In this document: positions 25,376-38,846 of the stretch, piece by piece
Numbering within the stretch: the first letter of the stretch is position 1
Layout of the letters: every line of letters starts with the position of its first letter
Assembly: GCA_902729315.2 (NCBI GenBank)
Contig: LR746269.1
Location: 9,212,231 to 9,276,230, forward strand
From: Spirodela intermedia
Taxonomy: Eukaryota > Streptophyta > Magnoliopsida > Alismatales > Araceae
DNA length: 64,000 bases
Reading direction: 5' to 3'
Notes under the pieces: model-generated
What the model was told of the DNA's origin: nothing
The model's database searches: none
Seen by the model: only the letters and a program-made list of their open reading frames with translations
Program-made: the position numbers and the translations under genes

Positions 25376-25648
25376 TCACACGCCGTAGAGATCGGCGAAG
25401 CTCTTGAGAACGCTCACTTGCACCTCAAGGAGGGAGATGTACTCGGCGGTCCTCCGGAGCAAATCCGCCATCTCCGCCTCTCGGCAGCCGGGAACGATCC
25501 TCTCCAGCACTCTCAGCTTCCGGTGAACCGAGCTCCTGATCGCCGCCCGCCGCCGGCGCCCGATGCACCGCCGCATTACGCTCGCCACCGCCCTCTCCCT
25601 CGCCGGCGCCGCCGCCCTCTCCGCCCTCATCTCCGAGAAGGCTTCCAT
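25376..25648 (-). CDS. atypical (non-DNA-binding) HLH protein, UPB1/PAR1/IBH1-like
   Basis: From the first ATG (25648) the frame gives 90 residues. An Arg-rich segment (CIGRRRRAAIRSSVHRKLR) leads into an HLH: helix 1 RKLRVLERIVPG, a short loop, then helix 2 ADLLRRTAEYISLLEVQVSV, ending SFADLYGV. The basic region lacks the His-Glu-Arg set needed for E-box contact. That suits small plant HLH regulators (UPB1, PAR1/2, IBH1 types), which inhibit DNA-binding bHLHs by dimerising. The frame stays open upstream of the ATG and a plausible splice acceptor (TTCGATTGCAG) ends at 25679, so an upstream exon may add residues. The subfamily is uncertain. Confidence 0.7.
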   Translation of the reverse strand: MEAFSEMRAERAAAPARERAVASVMRRCIGRRRRAAIRSSVHRKLRVLERIVPGCREAEMADLLRRTAEYISLLEVQVSVLKSFADLYGV

Positions 25649-27369
<1,721 letters not shown>

Positions 27370-27825
27370 CATATATATAATATTTACTGCATCAACTTGG
27401 GAAATGAAAGACCGGTTGGGCCGGGGATGAAAGGGTTGACCTTGTTCATCTCGAGACAGACAGAGAGTCAGGCCCAGTAGAAGCCCATCATCAAGGTCAG
27501 AGGGATTCAAGAGCAAGCAGGCAGCCAGAGGGCTGGCCAAATAATGAATAAATAGGAAACTATATAGGTGAGATGTTATCATATATATATAACATTTATT
27601 GCATCAAAGCTTGGGAAATGAAAGATCGGTTGAGCCGGGGATGAAAGGGTTGACCTTGTTCATCTCGAGACAGACAGACAGACAGACAGACAGACAGTCA
27701 GTCAGGCCCAGTAGCAGCCCATCATCAAGATCAGAGGGATTCAAGAGCAAGCAGGCAGCCAGAGGGCTGGAAAAATAATGAATAAATAGGAAACTATATA
27801 TGTGAGATATTATCATACAGTGAAT
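27370..27825. repeat. tandem duplication of about 212 bp with internal (CAGA)n expansion
   Basis: Two units start near 27389 and 27601 (GCATCAA then TTGGGAAATGAAAGA). They share CCGGGGATGAAAGGGTTGAC, CTTGTTCATCTCGAGACAGA, GGGATTCAAGAGCAAGCAGG and AATGAATAAATAGGAAACTA. Unit 2 has an expanded (CAGA)n run at about 27667-27698 where unit 1 has only about two repeats. The block ends about 115 bp from the GNAT stop codon, so it may fall in that gene's 3' UTR or terminator region. Confidence 0.88.
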
Positions 27826-27940
27826 AGAGAGATATACAGAGATAATGATGCAGAATGAGTGGAGAAGTGCTGTGCGACCGTGGGACGAGCTGCTTGGACT
27901 GGAGAGAAAAATACTCTGAAATCTGGATTTACATTGTTAA

Positions 27941-30527
27941 TCACTTGGCCCGCGTTAGATCGCTCCAGAGGAGGAATCGCCGGGGCCGGCCCAGAAATCG
28001 GGCCTGCCAAGCGGGCTCTTCGCTCTCATACGTGAAGCCAGTCTTCTCGTACAGCTTCTTGGCGGCCTCATTGTCAACCGCAACATGAACATATAAATCT
28101 GTGATACCTGAGAAGAAAGAAAGAAACCAGGAGAGAATTAGAGTATGAAGAAGACCAGGACGATGAGCTGAGTAGGTTTGGGTTCCGACCCAGTTGGGTT
28201 TCTTTCAGATCACGGTTCTCAGAATCCGACAGGGAAACTTTGATGGCCTGGGCAGGATATGGGCTGAGAAAAATATGTTTTTTATATGAATTAAATCGAC
28301 CATATTTTCCCACGAAAAATGACAATATCTTGGAAAAATTTGATGCTGCTGCTGATGATGATGATGATGAGTGAGAGTTGAAGGGAATCGACAAGTTACC
28401 CCACTCCTCGGCAACTTTTCTGGATCTCAGTACCAAGGCATTCCCGAGGCCATTTCTTTGTAGCTCCTGGGCAACACACACATTGCTCAGGTATGCCCGT
28501 GGGAGATCGTTTCCAGTGCCCTGTGTTCAATATCTTTCGCTTAGAGACGAACTTCAAATAGTACATTTTATTTTTTTCATAGGTGAAGACATATTTAACA
28601 GCCTGATACAAATGTTTCCACGAAAAGCATACAGGTGTATAGTATAGTATGATTACAGGGGAGGCTAGAAGGGGCAGTACTGTTTTTCTGTTCTCAGCTG
28701 AATGGAGATGAGATACATACGCCTTGTAAAAAGGAAGTTGCAGATGAACTATGTGGAAGTGAAGAAGCAGTGTGTACCTCGGGCCTCGTGCCGGTGAGCT
28801 CATCTGCCAAAGACAGACACTGGTTTAGATCCAAAGTCGCAATCACTACTCGTTGTTCTTCGTTGTCATAAAACTGCAAAGAGATTCGCCAGCGCCTATT
28901 TGTGAATGTGTGATCAAATGGCATAGGCGAATAATGAATCACTATACTAAAGAGAACAGGGGAAAGGGACATGGTTTCCAGCAGAATCTAAACAAATTCT
29001 GAGCTATTCGAGAGATTATTAAAATTAAGGTGGTCTCTCGAAAAATAGTCCAAATGCAAACTATTATAGCTCCAGCAGAATATTGAATAACAGAGATAAA
29101 AGAAGAAACACTTAAGAAACACTTAAGCACTGAGTTTCAATGTGAAGGTATGAAGCAGCTTGAATTGGTTCAGACAATTGAATAGCCTTCGCCATATCCT
29201 GATCCCAATCTGATTCAGATCAGCACAGATCAGCCTGATTCAGCCAATTCAGGGATCGCAAAGGAAAACTTGTTTTGACAGAAAAAAAAAAGATCCGCCA
29301 TGTTTGGGCAGTTTTGATGTGATTTCCAGCTGATTCAACTCCTCTGCGGTCAGTGTTATAACAGCTTGGACTCGAAGCTCATAAAAACATTTGAATTTAA
29401 TTAATTGATTTTTCTAAGGAAACCATACTGGTCATTTGTAAATCTAGAAAGACATGTCTCATGATAACCGATTTACCCATGTGTAAAATATTCCTTCACT
29501 GGAAACAAAAGCAGCATCTTGGGAATCAAAATGTGGACAGGCCAAGAACAGAAAGTCTCATTTTTTTTCTCCAGTTCTGTCAGTGCCTTGTACTTGATTT
29601 TCTTTTAGAGATCTACATAAGTAATGAAACTATGCAAGAGAAAATTATGCCATTTTGTTTTTAAACAACATAGACGCTGCCGAAAGCTTATGAAAATGTT
29701 TTCTTGTCAAGTCCAATGCTCCAAGAAGAAACCCGAGTCACAAATCATCAAAAGCGGAAAAGAAAGGAAGGCCAGTTGTTTCATACCTTACAAGCAGTGC
29801 ACAAATCATCAGCACGGCTTGAAAATTTTGACAATGGTAATGTGGCATTAATGCACGAAGCCCTTCGAAAGCCGACCTTCTTTCCGGCTACGCGTTCTTT
29901 CAGAGCCTCGAACTCCCGCTCCACCACATACTCCTTGTGACCCTACCACAACTTGACACAGAATAATATCATCAGCATACATAACTCGGCGCTGGTTCCA
30001 GAGAAATCGGTTTCAGAATCCCGATAGAAAGAACAACGAAGATCATCGCAACTACAAAGATAAATCAAATAGGTGGGCCGCTTCGAACCTAATTCCTTTC
30101 TCCAAAAAAATTTGAACACCAAGGGGGAGGCCGCTTCGACGTTACTCACCTCGATGTTGTAGGATTGGTTAAACTCGTAGAACGAGCGGACGCGGAGACG
30201 CACAGAGGCCAGTAGCTCATCGTCGGATCGTGCCTCCCCTATGGTGACGGAGCTCCAATCCAGCGCCAATGTTTCAGGCTCACACAGATGAGGTGCAAAG
30301 CAGAGGATCCTCCCCACCCTACCGCCGCTCTCGCCGGAATTGGTCGACGCGGCGGAGAGCAACGAAGGCAGCAGAAGCTCATGGCAGCCCTTGAGCGATC
30401 CATAGGCGGCACTAAACGAGAAGATACCAGGCCATACCTTCCTCCCCCGCCGGAGCTTCGCCGGAAGGCCGTGGTCCAGCCTCGGCAGCAGCTGTACGGA
30501 CGGCGGCGATGAGGCGGTGGAGGCCAT
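27941..30527 (-). CDS. GNAT-family N-acetyltransferase, probable plastid form (GNAT7-like)
   Basis: Plant plastid GNATs transfer acetyl groups from acetyl-CoA to protein N-termini and lysines. Exons on the minus strand are 30150-30527, 29787-29942, 28778-28873, 28400-28520 and 27941-28107. All phases agree and give 305 residues. Residues 1 to about 60 are rich in Ser, Arg and Leu and probably form a transit peptide. The GNAT domain follows: LLASVRLRVRSFYEFNQSYN, HKEYVVEREFEALKERVAGK, FRRASCINATLPLSKF, VVIATLDLNQCLSLADEL, then RAYLSNVCVAQELQRNGLG holding the acetyl-CoA-binding QRNGLG (231-236), and GITDLYVHVAVDNEAAKKLY. The order matches the Arabidopsis At4g28030/At2g06025 type; the exact orthologue is uncertain. 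ATG 30527 is the first in frame. First-exon GC is far higher than in later exons. Confidence 0.92.
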
Positions 30528-31894
30528 CTCTTCCCCCACCTTCTCCCTCCGCCTCTGGTCCTGGATCTCCCAACCCACCGGCACTTAGTCTCGTTGATAA
30601 CCGACCGGTACCTTGTCCCTCGGAACATTCTAAGCCCCGGATGGTGCCTCCCCAAGATTAACAGAGTCATGGGGCCCACCGGAAGAGAAGAGGCGCAGCA
30701 TAGAAGGTGTACTTTCGTCCCTCGAGACAGTGGAAGTAGAAACCGGTGTGTGGTAGTTGATGTATCCGAAGCCGATAATTACAGTTCATGCCCTCAACGG
30801 ATTCAGCCGTGTATCTAGGCCCCGGTAGAGGATCCGCGGTTAAAATGGGCCGAATTCGACCCATTTACTGACACAATGGGCCGAGTTGGATTTCCGATCT
30901 TATGGGCCGGGTTTGGTGTCTGGAGGGGGTTGGTTGACCGTCGGCACGTGGAATCATTAACCAATTAAAAATATTTAAACCTTCGGAAATAAAATATTTG
31001 CATAATATACGGAAAGTAGTATATATTATTAAATATTTTATTCCCCCTTCATAAGACAACACATCTGAGCTTCTGAGGTCAACGCTTGTGGGCCCCATGC
31101 AGATCGAATGGGGCGGTGGCGGCGGGGGAGAGGGGGCGGTTAAAGTATAAAAAGTTACCGGGACAGCAAAGCGGAGGATTCTGCCTAAAGCAAGGAAAGA
31201 GAGCACATTTAAGTATAAAACCTTATTAAATTTAGTTATTACAAAATTACCAGTGAAGAACGTATTTTACGCATGCGCGTAGCTTTGGGGGATCGAGCGA
31301 AGGGCAGGGAGGAAGGAGGGTACAGGAATAAATAAATAAAGTTATGATGGTGATGACAGAATATTGATCGTCTTCCCGGCATTGTTCCCGAGGATCGAGG
31401 AGAAGAACAACCCCAGGCAATGGAGGAAGCCTTCTCTCTCTCTTCTCTCTCTTTGTCGTCTCCAAGGTCAGCCCAACAGGGTAGCCCCCTGAATCAGCTG
31501 CCCATGAATTGCTCTTCACTCTTCCTCCTCTCTGTATAGCTCCTCGTTTACTCTACTGTATCTAGAGAGAGAGAGAGAGAGAGGAGGCAGCCGTTCTGCA
31601 AATGGACAGGGCGAGAGCGAGAGCGAGAGAGAGAGACTGTCTGCCCTCCTGTTAACTGCCGTCAACATAAACAAAAATAAGGGTCGTCATCGTCTCTGTC
31701 CATTTAATTACACATGTTGCCGCCCTCTTTCCGATCTTATTCCCAGCTCGTCACTTTACCGTGCTACACAGAGAGAGAGAGAGGACAGATGCCATTCAAT
31801 TGCTGCGTAAGAACAGCTGTGGCTTCCGATTTTCCGCCAAGTTAGCCGTAGAATTAATTGCTCTCACTCACCGAACCCAACCCACACCGAGCCA

Positions 31895-31943
<49 letters not shown>

Positions 31944-32379
31944 CTTTCTCTCTCTTTCTCTCTCTTTCTCTCTCTTTCTCTCTCTTTCTCTCTCTTTCTC
32001 TCTCTTTCTCTCTCTACCAGGTTTCCTTTTTTCTGTCTCGATTCCTTTCCATAAATTTCCCCACGGGATGCCCTCTGCTGCCCCTTCCCCTCCACACTCC
32101 TCCCACCCTCCATTGACCTCCTATTTCTAATGGTTACCAGGGTTAGCATCTGTTCTTCAGGTTCCGTCTGGAGAGGAGCACAGAACAGAGCCGACCACCA
32201 CACCATCCTCCTCTCGGAGGGATTCCCCATGCCCCACTTCTCCGAGCTCGTCTCTCATGGCGATATCCCTCTAGATTATTAGCCCAGCTGCCTCCACAAA
32301 ACCACCTTCTGGGCAACCCCTCTCTCTCTCTCTCTACCCTCTGATCTTAATCTTCCACATCTTCTTCATCTTCCTGGGG
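30528..32379. other. divergent intergenic region between GNAT and the ATL gene
   Basis: No gene is supported. It contains AT-rich DNA at 30950-31060, (GA)n at about 31565-31640 and a regular 10-bp TC-rich repeat at 31921-32010. Both flanking genes point away, so both promoters lie here. Confidence 0.5.
31903..32015. repeat. 10-bp minisatellite TCTCTTTCTC, nine units, after a (TC)n run
   Basis: A (TC)n run leads into nine perfect head-to-tail copies of TCTCTTTCTC at 31921-32010. The all-pyrimidine plus strand lies about 370 bp upstream of the ATL start. Confidence 0.95.
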
Positions 32380-33678
32380 ATGGGTTGGGCGGCAGCGCCG
32401 CCTTCTCCGCCGGCGGCGGCGGCCTCCAAGAGCGGGCCGGGGGGGGACATCAACCCGAGCATCCTCCTCATCATCGTGATCCTCTCGGTTATCTTCTTCA
32501 TCTCCGGTCTCCTCCATCTTCTGGTTCGCTTCCTCCTGAAGCCGGCTACCAGGAACGCGGAGGAGCAGGAGAGCGCGACGGCGCTGCAGGGCCAGCTGCA
32601 GCAGCTCTTCCACCTCCACGACGCCGGCGTTGACCAGTCCTTCATCGACACCTTGCCGGTGTTCATCTACAAGGCCATCGTCGGCGCCAAGGATCCATTT
32701 GACTGCGCCGTCTGTCTCTGCGAGTTCGAGGCCGATGATAAACTCCGGTTGCTGCCCAAGTGCAGCCATGCTTTCCACCTCGAGTGCATCGACACGTGGC
32801 TCCTCTCCCACTCCACCTGCCCACTCTGCCGGAGCAACCTCCTCCCCGACCACTCCGCCTGCGGCGGCATCGGCGGCGGCGCCGTCCTCGTCCTCGAGTC
32901 CGCCGGGGAGAGCTCCAGGGAGGTCGCCGGAGACAGAGACGCCGGCGGCGAGGAGGAAACGGTGTCTTGTACGGAGGATGCTGTCCAGAAGGGGGAAGAG
33001 GAACCCACAGGGGCGGAGCTGAAGGTGGTCTCCGTGAAGCTCGGCAAGTATAGGAACGTCGACGGCGGCGCCGCCGCCGCGGCGGGCGGCGGCGAAGGGA
33101 GCAGCTCCCTGGACGAAAGGCGGTGCTTTTCGATGGGTTCCTTCGAGTACGTGATGGACGAGACGTCGCGGTTGCAGGTGGCGATAAAGCCGCCGGCGAG
33201 GAATCCGGCGGCGAAGAACCCCGGCCACCGGCTCGCCATGTCCGAATGCGACTGGAGCTCGAGGAGGGAAGGGTTCAAGGGGTTCGAGCAGCTGGCCAGA
33301 AGCGGCGGCGGCGGGGCTATCGCCTCCAATTCTCAGCGGGTGGAGAGCTTCTCCATCTCGAAGATCTGGCTGCGGTGGCCGAGGAAGGACAAGCCAGAGG
33401 CCGGCGAGGGGCCACGGAGGGCCGTCTCCTTCCGGCTATCGGCGCCGCATTCGGTGGCGGCGGCGGCCGTGGAGGAGCAGAAGGCGAATTGCGGCAGCAG
33501 CCGGAGGAGTTCCGACGCCTGCTGGGAAAAGAACGGCAGCGAGTTCGGGTTCGACGTGGAGGCCGGGAGCTGCGACGGTGGCGCTGCCGTCTCCCGGGCC
33601 GGGGAGACGCCGTCCTTCGCCCGCAGGACCCTCCTCTGGCTCGTCGGCCGGCACCACAAGGTGGTCAACCACGTCTAA
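32380..33678 (+). CDS. RING-H2 E3 ubiquitin ligase of the ATL family
   Basis: ATL proteins are membrane-anchored E3 ligases that pass ubiquitin from an E2 to targets, often in stress or defence signalling. The gene has no intron, as most ATLs, and gives 432 residues. A single membrane helix covers about 27-53 (PSILLIIVILSVIFFISGLL). The GLD-like motif VDQSFIDTLPVF is at 84-95. The RING-H2 runs from C109 to C150: C-x2-C, CSHAFHLECIDTW with the H-x2-H pair, then CPLC. A long low-complexity Ser/Gly/Ala C-terminal region follows with RRCFSMGSFEYVMD and WPRKDKPEAG-like motifs, as in the ATL13/ATL46 group. Third positions are extremely GC-rich, which is why other frames also stay open. Confidence 0.94.
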   Translation: MGWAAAPPSPPAAAASKSGPGGDINPSILLIIVILSVIFFISGLLHLLVRFLLKPATRNAEEQESATALQGQLQQLFHLHDAGVDQSFIDTLPVFIYKAIVGAKDPFDCAVCLCEFEADDKLRLLPKCSHAFHLECIDTWLLSHSTCPLCRSNLLPDHSACGGIGGGAVLVLESAGESSREVAGDRDAGGEEETVSCTEDAVQKGEEEPTGAELKVVSVKLGKYRNVDGGAAAAAGGGEGSSSLDERRCFSMGSFEYVMDETSRLQVAIKPPARNPAAKNPGHRLAMSECDWSSRREGFKGFEQLARSGGGGAIASNSQRVESFSISKIWLRWPRKDKPEAGEGPRRAVSFRLSAPHSVAAAAVEEQKANCGSSRRSSDACWEKNGSEFGFDVEAGSCDGGAAVSRAGETPSFARRTLLWLVGRHHKVVNHV

Positions 33679-34781
33679 TCTAAACCCAAATCCTCTCTCC
33701 TCCACTCCCTCCTTGACTTTTTTCTGCAAGGAAGATGTAGATTGCGGCCATTAAACCACCCCCCACCCCCCCCCCCCCTTCCCCCCCTCCTCTTTGATTC
33801 AATCTCCTCCGCGGCGGATTTGAGCCACACCCACTTCATCATTTCAAGTCAACTGATCTACTGTTCCTCTTCGAGAGAGACGGAGAGAGAGAGAGAGAGA
33901 GAGAGAGAGTAGCAGCAGTGATGTCTGTTGAAGGGAAGTCGGCGTACGCTGTCCGAACGTGTCAGCAGCGTCATCTTATTTCCCAAAGTCTGCCCTGGAA
34001 AGGCTGAAGATCGTGGCAATGTCGCCGCAATCGTAAGACCGGAGACCAAAACAGTAAACAATCCCAACCCCACTTCTGATTCATCAAGCTCCCCCCCTGC
34101 CTCCATTCAAAATTCAAAACCGTCTCTCTCTCTATCTCTAGCTCTTTCTCTCTCTTCTTCTCTGTACAGGCTGTAGGAGTAATTTCCTAGGGGCCTCCCT
34201 CTCCAGAGCCTCACGGAGGAGGTGGGGAGCCCCTAGTTAATGCGGCAAGGCCTGTAACTCACGGGAGCAGTTGGACCCTTCTGGCCCCTCCCCCCTTCTC
34301 TTTAACTCTCTCTCTCTCTCTCTCTCCTTCTAGCTCTCGTGGTTTCGTCTCCCGGGATACGGCCAGCCCTTTGCATCTCTTTCTCTGATTCCTTGCCACC
34401 CCCATTAATAGCATAAGATCACAGGGATCCCGTTGATCTAAGATGGCGCATTAAAAAAGAAATCAAGGCCGAGCCACCCACATGGGCCACCTCCGATTTG
34501 ACCCCTCCCCCACTGCCTTCACTGCCTCCACTGCCCAGATGGGTAGTTGACCGGGCCCAGGCGGTGGGGACCGGAATTCAAAGCCCCGTGGGGCACTCCG
34601 TCCAGGCTGATCACAGCGGGCCCCTGCGGGTGGTCAAGGCGGTCAACTCCCAACCAGGGGCGTTGACTGTTGATTAGCATGAGCAAAGCCACGTGATGGT
34701 GTGGGTTAGATTTAGAGATGCGTAGTTGACCGACATCAGTGGAGTAATATATGAGGCAACAGACCGATGGGGGCTGACTTT
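33679..34781. other. convergent intergenic region between the ATL gene and TAD3
   Basis: This holds both 3' ends. It includes poly-C at about 33760-33790, (GA)n at 33883-33909, (TC)n at about 34309-34327, and from 34540 to 34730 a run of TTGAC/GTCAA motifs. No gene is seen. Confidence 0.5.
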
Positions 34782-37700
34782 TCAGCTCGCAGAAACCCTG
34801 AAAACAGAGTAGTGGTGGTTCAAGCTTCTCTCACCTTGCAGCCTGTGGACGCTGCCCAGAGCACCGGCGTTCGGATTAGGGAAGGCGAAGAAGATGCGCC
34901 TCACTCGCTGATGAACGAGAGCCATCGCACACCTTCAAGGAAGAAATAATAATAATAATAAAAATAAAATCTGATTTTATACTCCACATTATTCTTCTTA
35001 TTACGGCTTTTGGGCCAAACCAGATAAAACCCACGTCAGCCCTTGGTCAACTTAGTCAACCCATCATGGTAAAGTCAACTCTCAGGTGAATGAGGAACTC
35101 ACATCGCACATGGCTCCCAAGCAAGGTAGATGTCAAAGCCAGTGCACAGGTAAGGCCTCGTCACTTCTGGCAAGCAACCCACTGGATCATCACGCACCTG
35201 TGGGATCTCTGTCCTCTGCCTCTTGGATGGAAAGCTGATAGAAGGATTCAGATCATGGAGGGGGAACAGTTGCCTGTCCCTGGCAGCGGAGCTCTCAATC
35301 GCAACGACTGGTGCATGTTTCAGTGGGTGCCATGAAAGATCCTGAGGGCACTGCTGAGGCCAACTCCAAGGTTGCAGACAAGAAACACTGCTGAGCGCTT
35401 CGGCGGACTCGTCTGATGTGTATACTTGGAATAGTCTCCCAAAGTTTTCTGCTTCATCACCACCGTTCTCATGGAAGAACGATTCCAGGGTGACAGGTGT
35501 TTGGTCAACGGCGCTCGCGATTAGCTGCCGGCAGGCAGGATCTACTATTAATGCAGCATTTAGACCCTGGAGTGTAAGATCCAAGCACAGAAATAATTCA
35601 CTAAGTGAGCTAGAAACTGGAGAAAAATGTGGAATTGCCAAATGTGGGTGTGCTAGTTTAAGTATTGAAGGAATAAATATCCTTTGGATATACATCCCGA
35701 GAAGAAAAAACCGCAAGAAATGAAAGGAACAGATGCTTCATTGGGTAGATGGAGTAATTAACTTTCAATGACTGTGAAACCAGAGAAATAAAAAAAATGG
35801 TTTCTGCCTAACATGATAATGACACCATCATCATCATCACTCAAGGAGATATCCACGTAACCATGTACAAGTACCTGATCACCAAAATGGTTTAATTTAG
35901 CAAGCTTAAGTGTAGTCTTCATGCAACTAATGATCCATTGAGAATCTTCTTCACTAAATCCAGTAACACAATTAACGCTGCCATAATCACATTGAAAAAT
36001 ATATAAATTAGTGTATTTCCATCAAAAGCAAGCCGTGAAATTAAATAATATCAAACTTAGGTCATCATTATGCATCATTCTATGGTTCTGTTCGACCATA
36101 GGGCATTTGTCCTTGCGGGCACAGGTCATTCGGAAGTTTTAAGGCTCAGTTGCCCAACTTAGCTGATTTTGTCATTGTTTCGCAAGTAGTTCGCTGGTAA
36201 CAGATTATTTCTTTCCTAAAATTTCACTTCATACATGGCAAATAATGGTGCAATTCCTGATGACTGACAGGCCACAGTATCAGAAATACCTTATTAGTGG
36301 GTTTCAAACTAACATGGAGAGATTTTCTGCTGCAATAAAAATCTAATTCTCGAACACGAGTCATGCGAGAAACCTTAACAGAAACTATCTTCAACAAAAA
36401 TAAAATTCTCCATCATCCATTCCGTAAGTCATGTTTTCATTCTGGAGGACTATCCACAACAAACGATGTGAACGCCTAAAGAATGGAGGATAAGTAATCT
36501 TGAGGGATCGAATTGTACAGTGAGAAACTATGACATAAAATCTAGGTTTGCGACAGCAACCCATTGGATTGGTTGCAGGGATGTCATTGATTATCCTAAC
36601 CTAAAATCAGGCCGTGGTATCACCAACGTATATAACATGCGAATCACATAGTAATTTCTAAATAATGTACTGTACATTGTGCGTAGTCTTAATTGAAATC
36701 AACAGGCCTCTTCAAAAAATTTCCAATCAGTACAAGAAAAATAATTTCGTCTTTTCATAACGAAGATGGTGTATGAAATAAAGCAATCGAGACCTTAGAT
36801 CAGGCCGTCAAACATCATTAAATTACAATATGTAGATCATGCATTGAGCAGTGAAACATACTTGACCATCGGATGGTATGATGTGGGCCAAAGCTTGCAC
36901 TGCTCTTCCCATTCTTCTTTTGACGTTGCAGCATATTTATATACCTGAAATCAGTTGCCTAGACTTGTCAACTACAACAGCTTATAGGAAATGGGAAGAA
37001 GTTTTTTCTGAGAAATTGAGTAGAAAAATGAAAACGTGTGAAGAAATCTCATGGCCTATGGATACATAATCTAGAGATAATCGATTGAAAAAATTATTTT
37101 AAAGTACCAGAATTTAAGGAAAAATAAAATGAAAGAATGGCTCACCTTGGCAGTGAATGGACTCAAGTGGTAGTCATTTATCAATTTTTGCACATCATCT
37201 GGGATGCTTCCTAACTCGTTTTCATTACCAAAGGAAGGACACAATACTATTGATAGCTCACTCTTTCCTGCTGTCAAGAAGTCATTATCTAGGACTTCAG
37301 AAAACTTGTAAATATGAACCATGAAGTAGAAGTATGCACTATCACATAAAGAGGATAAAGCTAAGGAGAAACACAAATGAACATCAAGCACTACAAATTA
37401 AAACCCACATTTTAAGAAAAAAGAGAAATATAAAACAGTAAAAAATGGCGGTCAGGAATTAAGCTGGCTTTTATATATAAGTCCCGAACAATAATCTGAT
37501 GAAAATTTGATCTTTATCATAAATGGATCCATACATTTAAAATGTTAACTAAAGTGTAGATCATCATTTTTCATTTTCTCACCTTTTTTATTTAATACAT
37601 GATTTTAATCATGAAAACCTCTGTGATGTGGACTAAGTCAGGAACAAGTCGGGATGATTCATTAAGAGTCAACCCAGTTCGGAATCAATTAGACTCATTC

Positions 37701-38846
37701 TATTTTGTCTGACCACAAGGTAGCATACCAAAAATTTCCTCATATGTATCATGATCCAGGAAAAGGAAAAGATGAATCAACTTGTGCAAGGATGAAAAAT
37801 GCAAACGTGTATTATGCGGACTATATATACTAAAAGGTACCATATCTCATAGCAAACAAGGACACACAATTCACACAAGCTGTGGGACAGGATGAAATGA
37901 CTGAAAATAGAGCACGCAATGAAAGGAAACAGAATAATTAAACGTATACACTAAGTATATCCCCATGTGAGGGCGATGCGCTTGCCCATTGGGGAAGACA
38001 ACCCCGAGTAGAAATGACAATAACCATTCACCACATTTTCTCGATTAAGGAAGAGTGTCTTAACTCATACGAACTCGTAGGTCAAATAAAATCACCTGCT
38101 CCGCCAACAAAATCGACCTCGCCAATTGATTCGGTGAAATTAGGATCAGATACGTGTAAGTCATGTCCACATACGGCAAACAGTTGCCTCTAATAATGGC
38201 CAGAAAAAGGCTTCAAAATAAAAATGAGGCATCTCTGGTACGGAATAATGGATACTGTCAGGCTTCACAACGTGTTTGCGAAGGTTGGAAAAGAATATGG
38301 ATTCATAAATAGGAACAGGACAATCCGCTGCGATCGAAATATTAACGTAGCCTACACTGAAGCTGGCCTTTGCATAGTCAAAAGAAAACACATGTATGAT
38401 GACGAAGTTCACAATACGGGGTTGGTTCTGAGGCATAATTCATACCTGTGGTGGGCTTCCGTCGAATACGCTTCACATGCCGTAGGTTCTCTAGAGGTGC
38501 TACGAGACTCAACTGCCTGAGAGTCATAAGAATGGAATATTCACAAAAACGTTTCCAGCGAAGAATGAGAAAAAGTCGAATTCAAAACCAGAATTAAAAG
38601 GAGCGGAGAAGGGATTGGACGATGCTCCCACCTCATGATGGTATTCGCCAGCTTCGGCTCCACATTGGAAGCAAGAACATTCACTGCAGGAAATTTTCAA
38701 AAATGAGGACGAACACTGGTACCCGATCAAATCAGACACGGTCGGGGACTGCGGGGAAAGGGGGATTCTCAACGTGATTCAAACGTACCGGTCGACTCTT
38801 CAAGGCCAGGGACCTTATCAGGAACATGGACAATCTCCCACACCAT
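34782..38846 (-). CDS. TAD3: tRNA adenosine-34 deaminase subunit TAD3 (ADAT3-like)
   Basis: TAD3 pairs with catalytic TAD2 to convert A34 to inosine in tRNA anticodons. Eight exons on the minus strand, most of them very short, are 38789-38846, 38632-38683, 38446-38516, 37146-37267, 36862-36944, 35875-35977, 35103-35566 and 34782-34932. All phases agree and give 367 residues. It begins MVWEIVHVPDKVPGLEES, then NVLASNVEPKLANTIM, QLSLVAPLENLRHVKRIRRK, LSIVLCPSFGNENELGSIP, KEEWEEQCKLWPTSYHP, TGFSEEDSQW and GLNAALIVDPACRQLIASA. In the deaminase domain the zinc ligand is H247 (HAPVVAIE) and the cysteines are C316 and C319 (EPCAMCAM). The catalytic Glu after His-Ala is absent, as expected of the structural subunit. 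It ends ALVHQRVRRIFFAFPNPNAG and GSVHRLQGERSLNHHYSVFR. An in-frame stop lies upstream of the ATG. Confidence 0.93.

Noticed and set aside
32347-33729. Long antisense and alternate frames over the ATL gene
   Set aside because: GC-bias shadows; the RING-H2 frame is the only one with family motifs.
38524-38772. Minus frame with several cysteines (SSFLKISCSECSCFQCG)
   Set aside because: It is an out-of-frame reading through a TAD3 intron and exon 2; the TAD3 phase fits on both sides.
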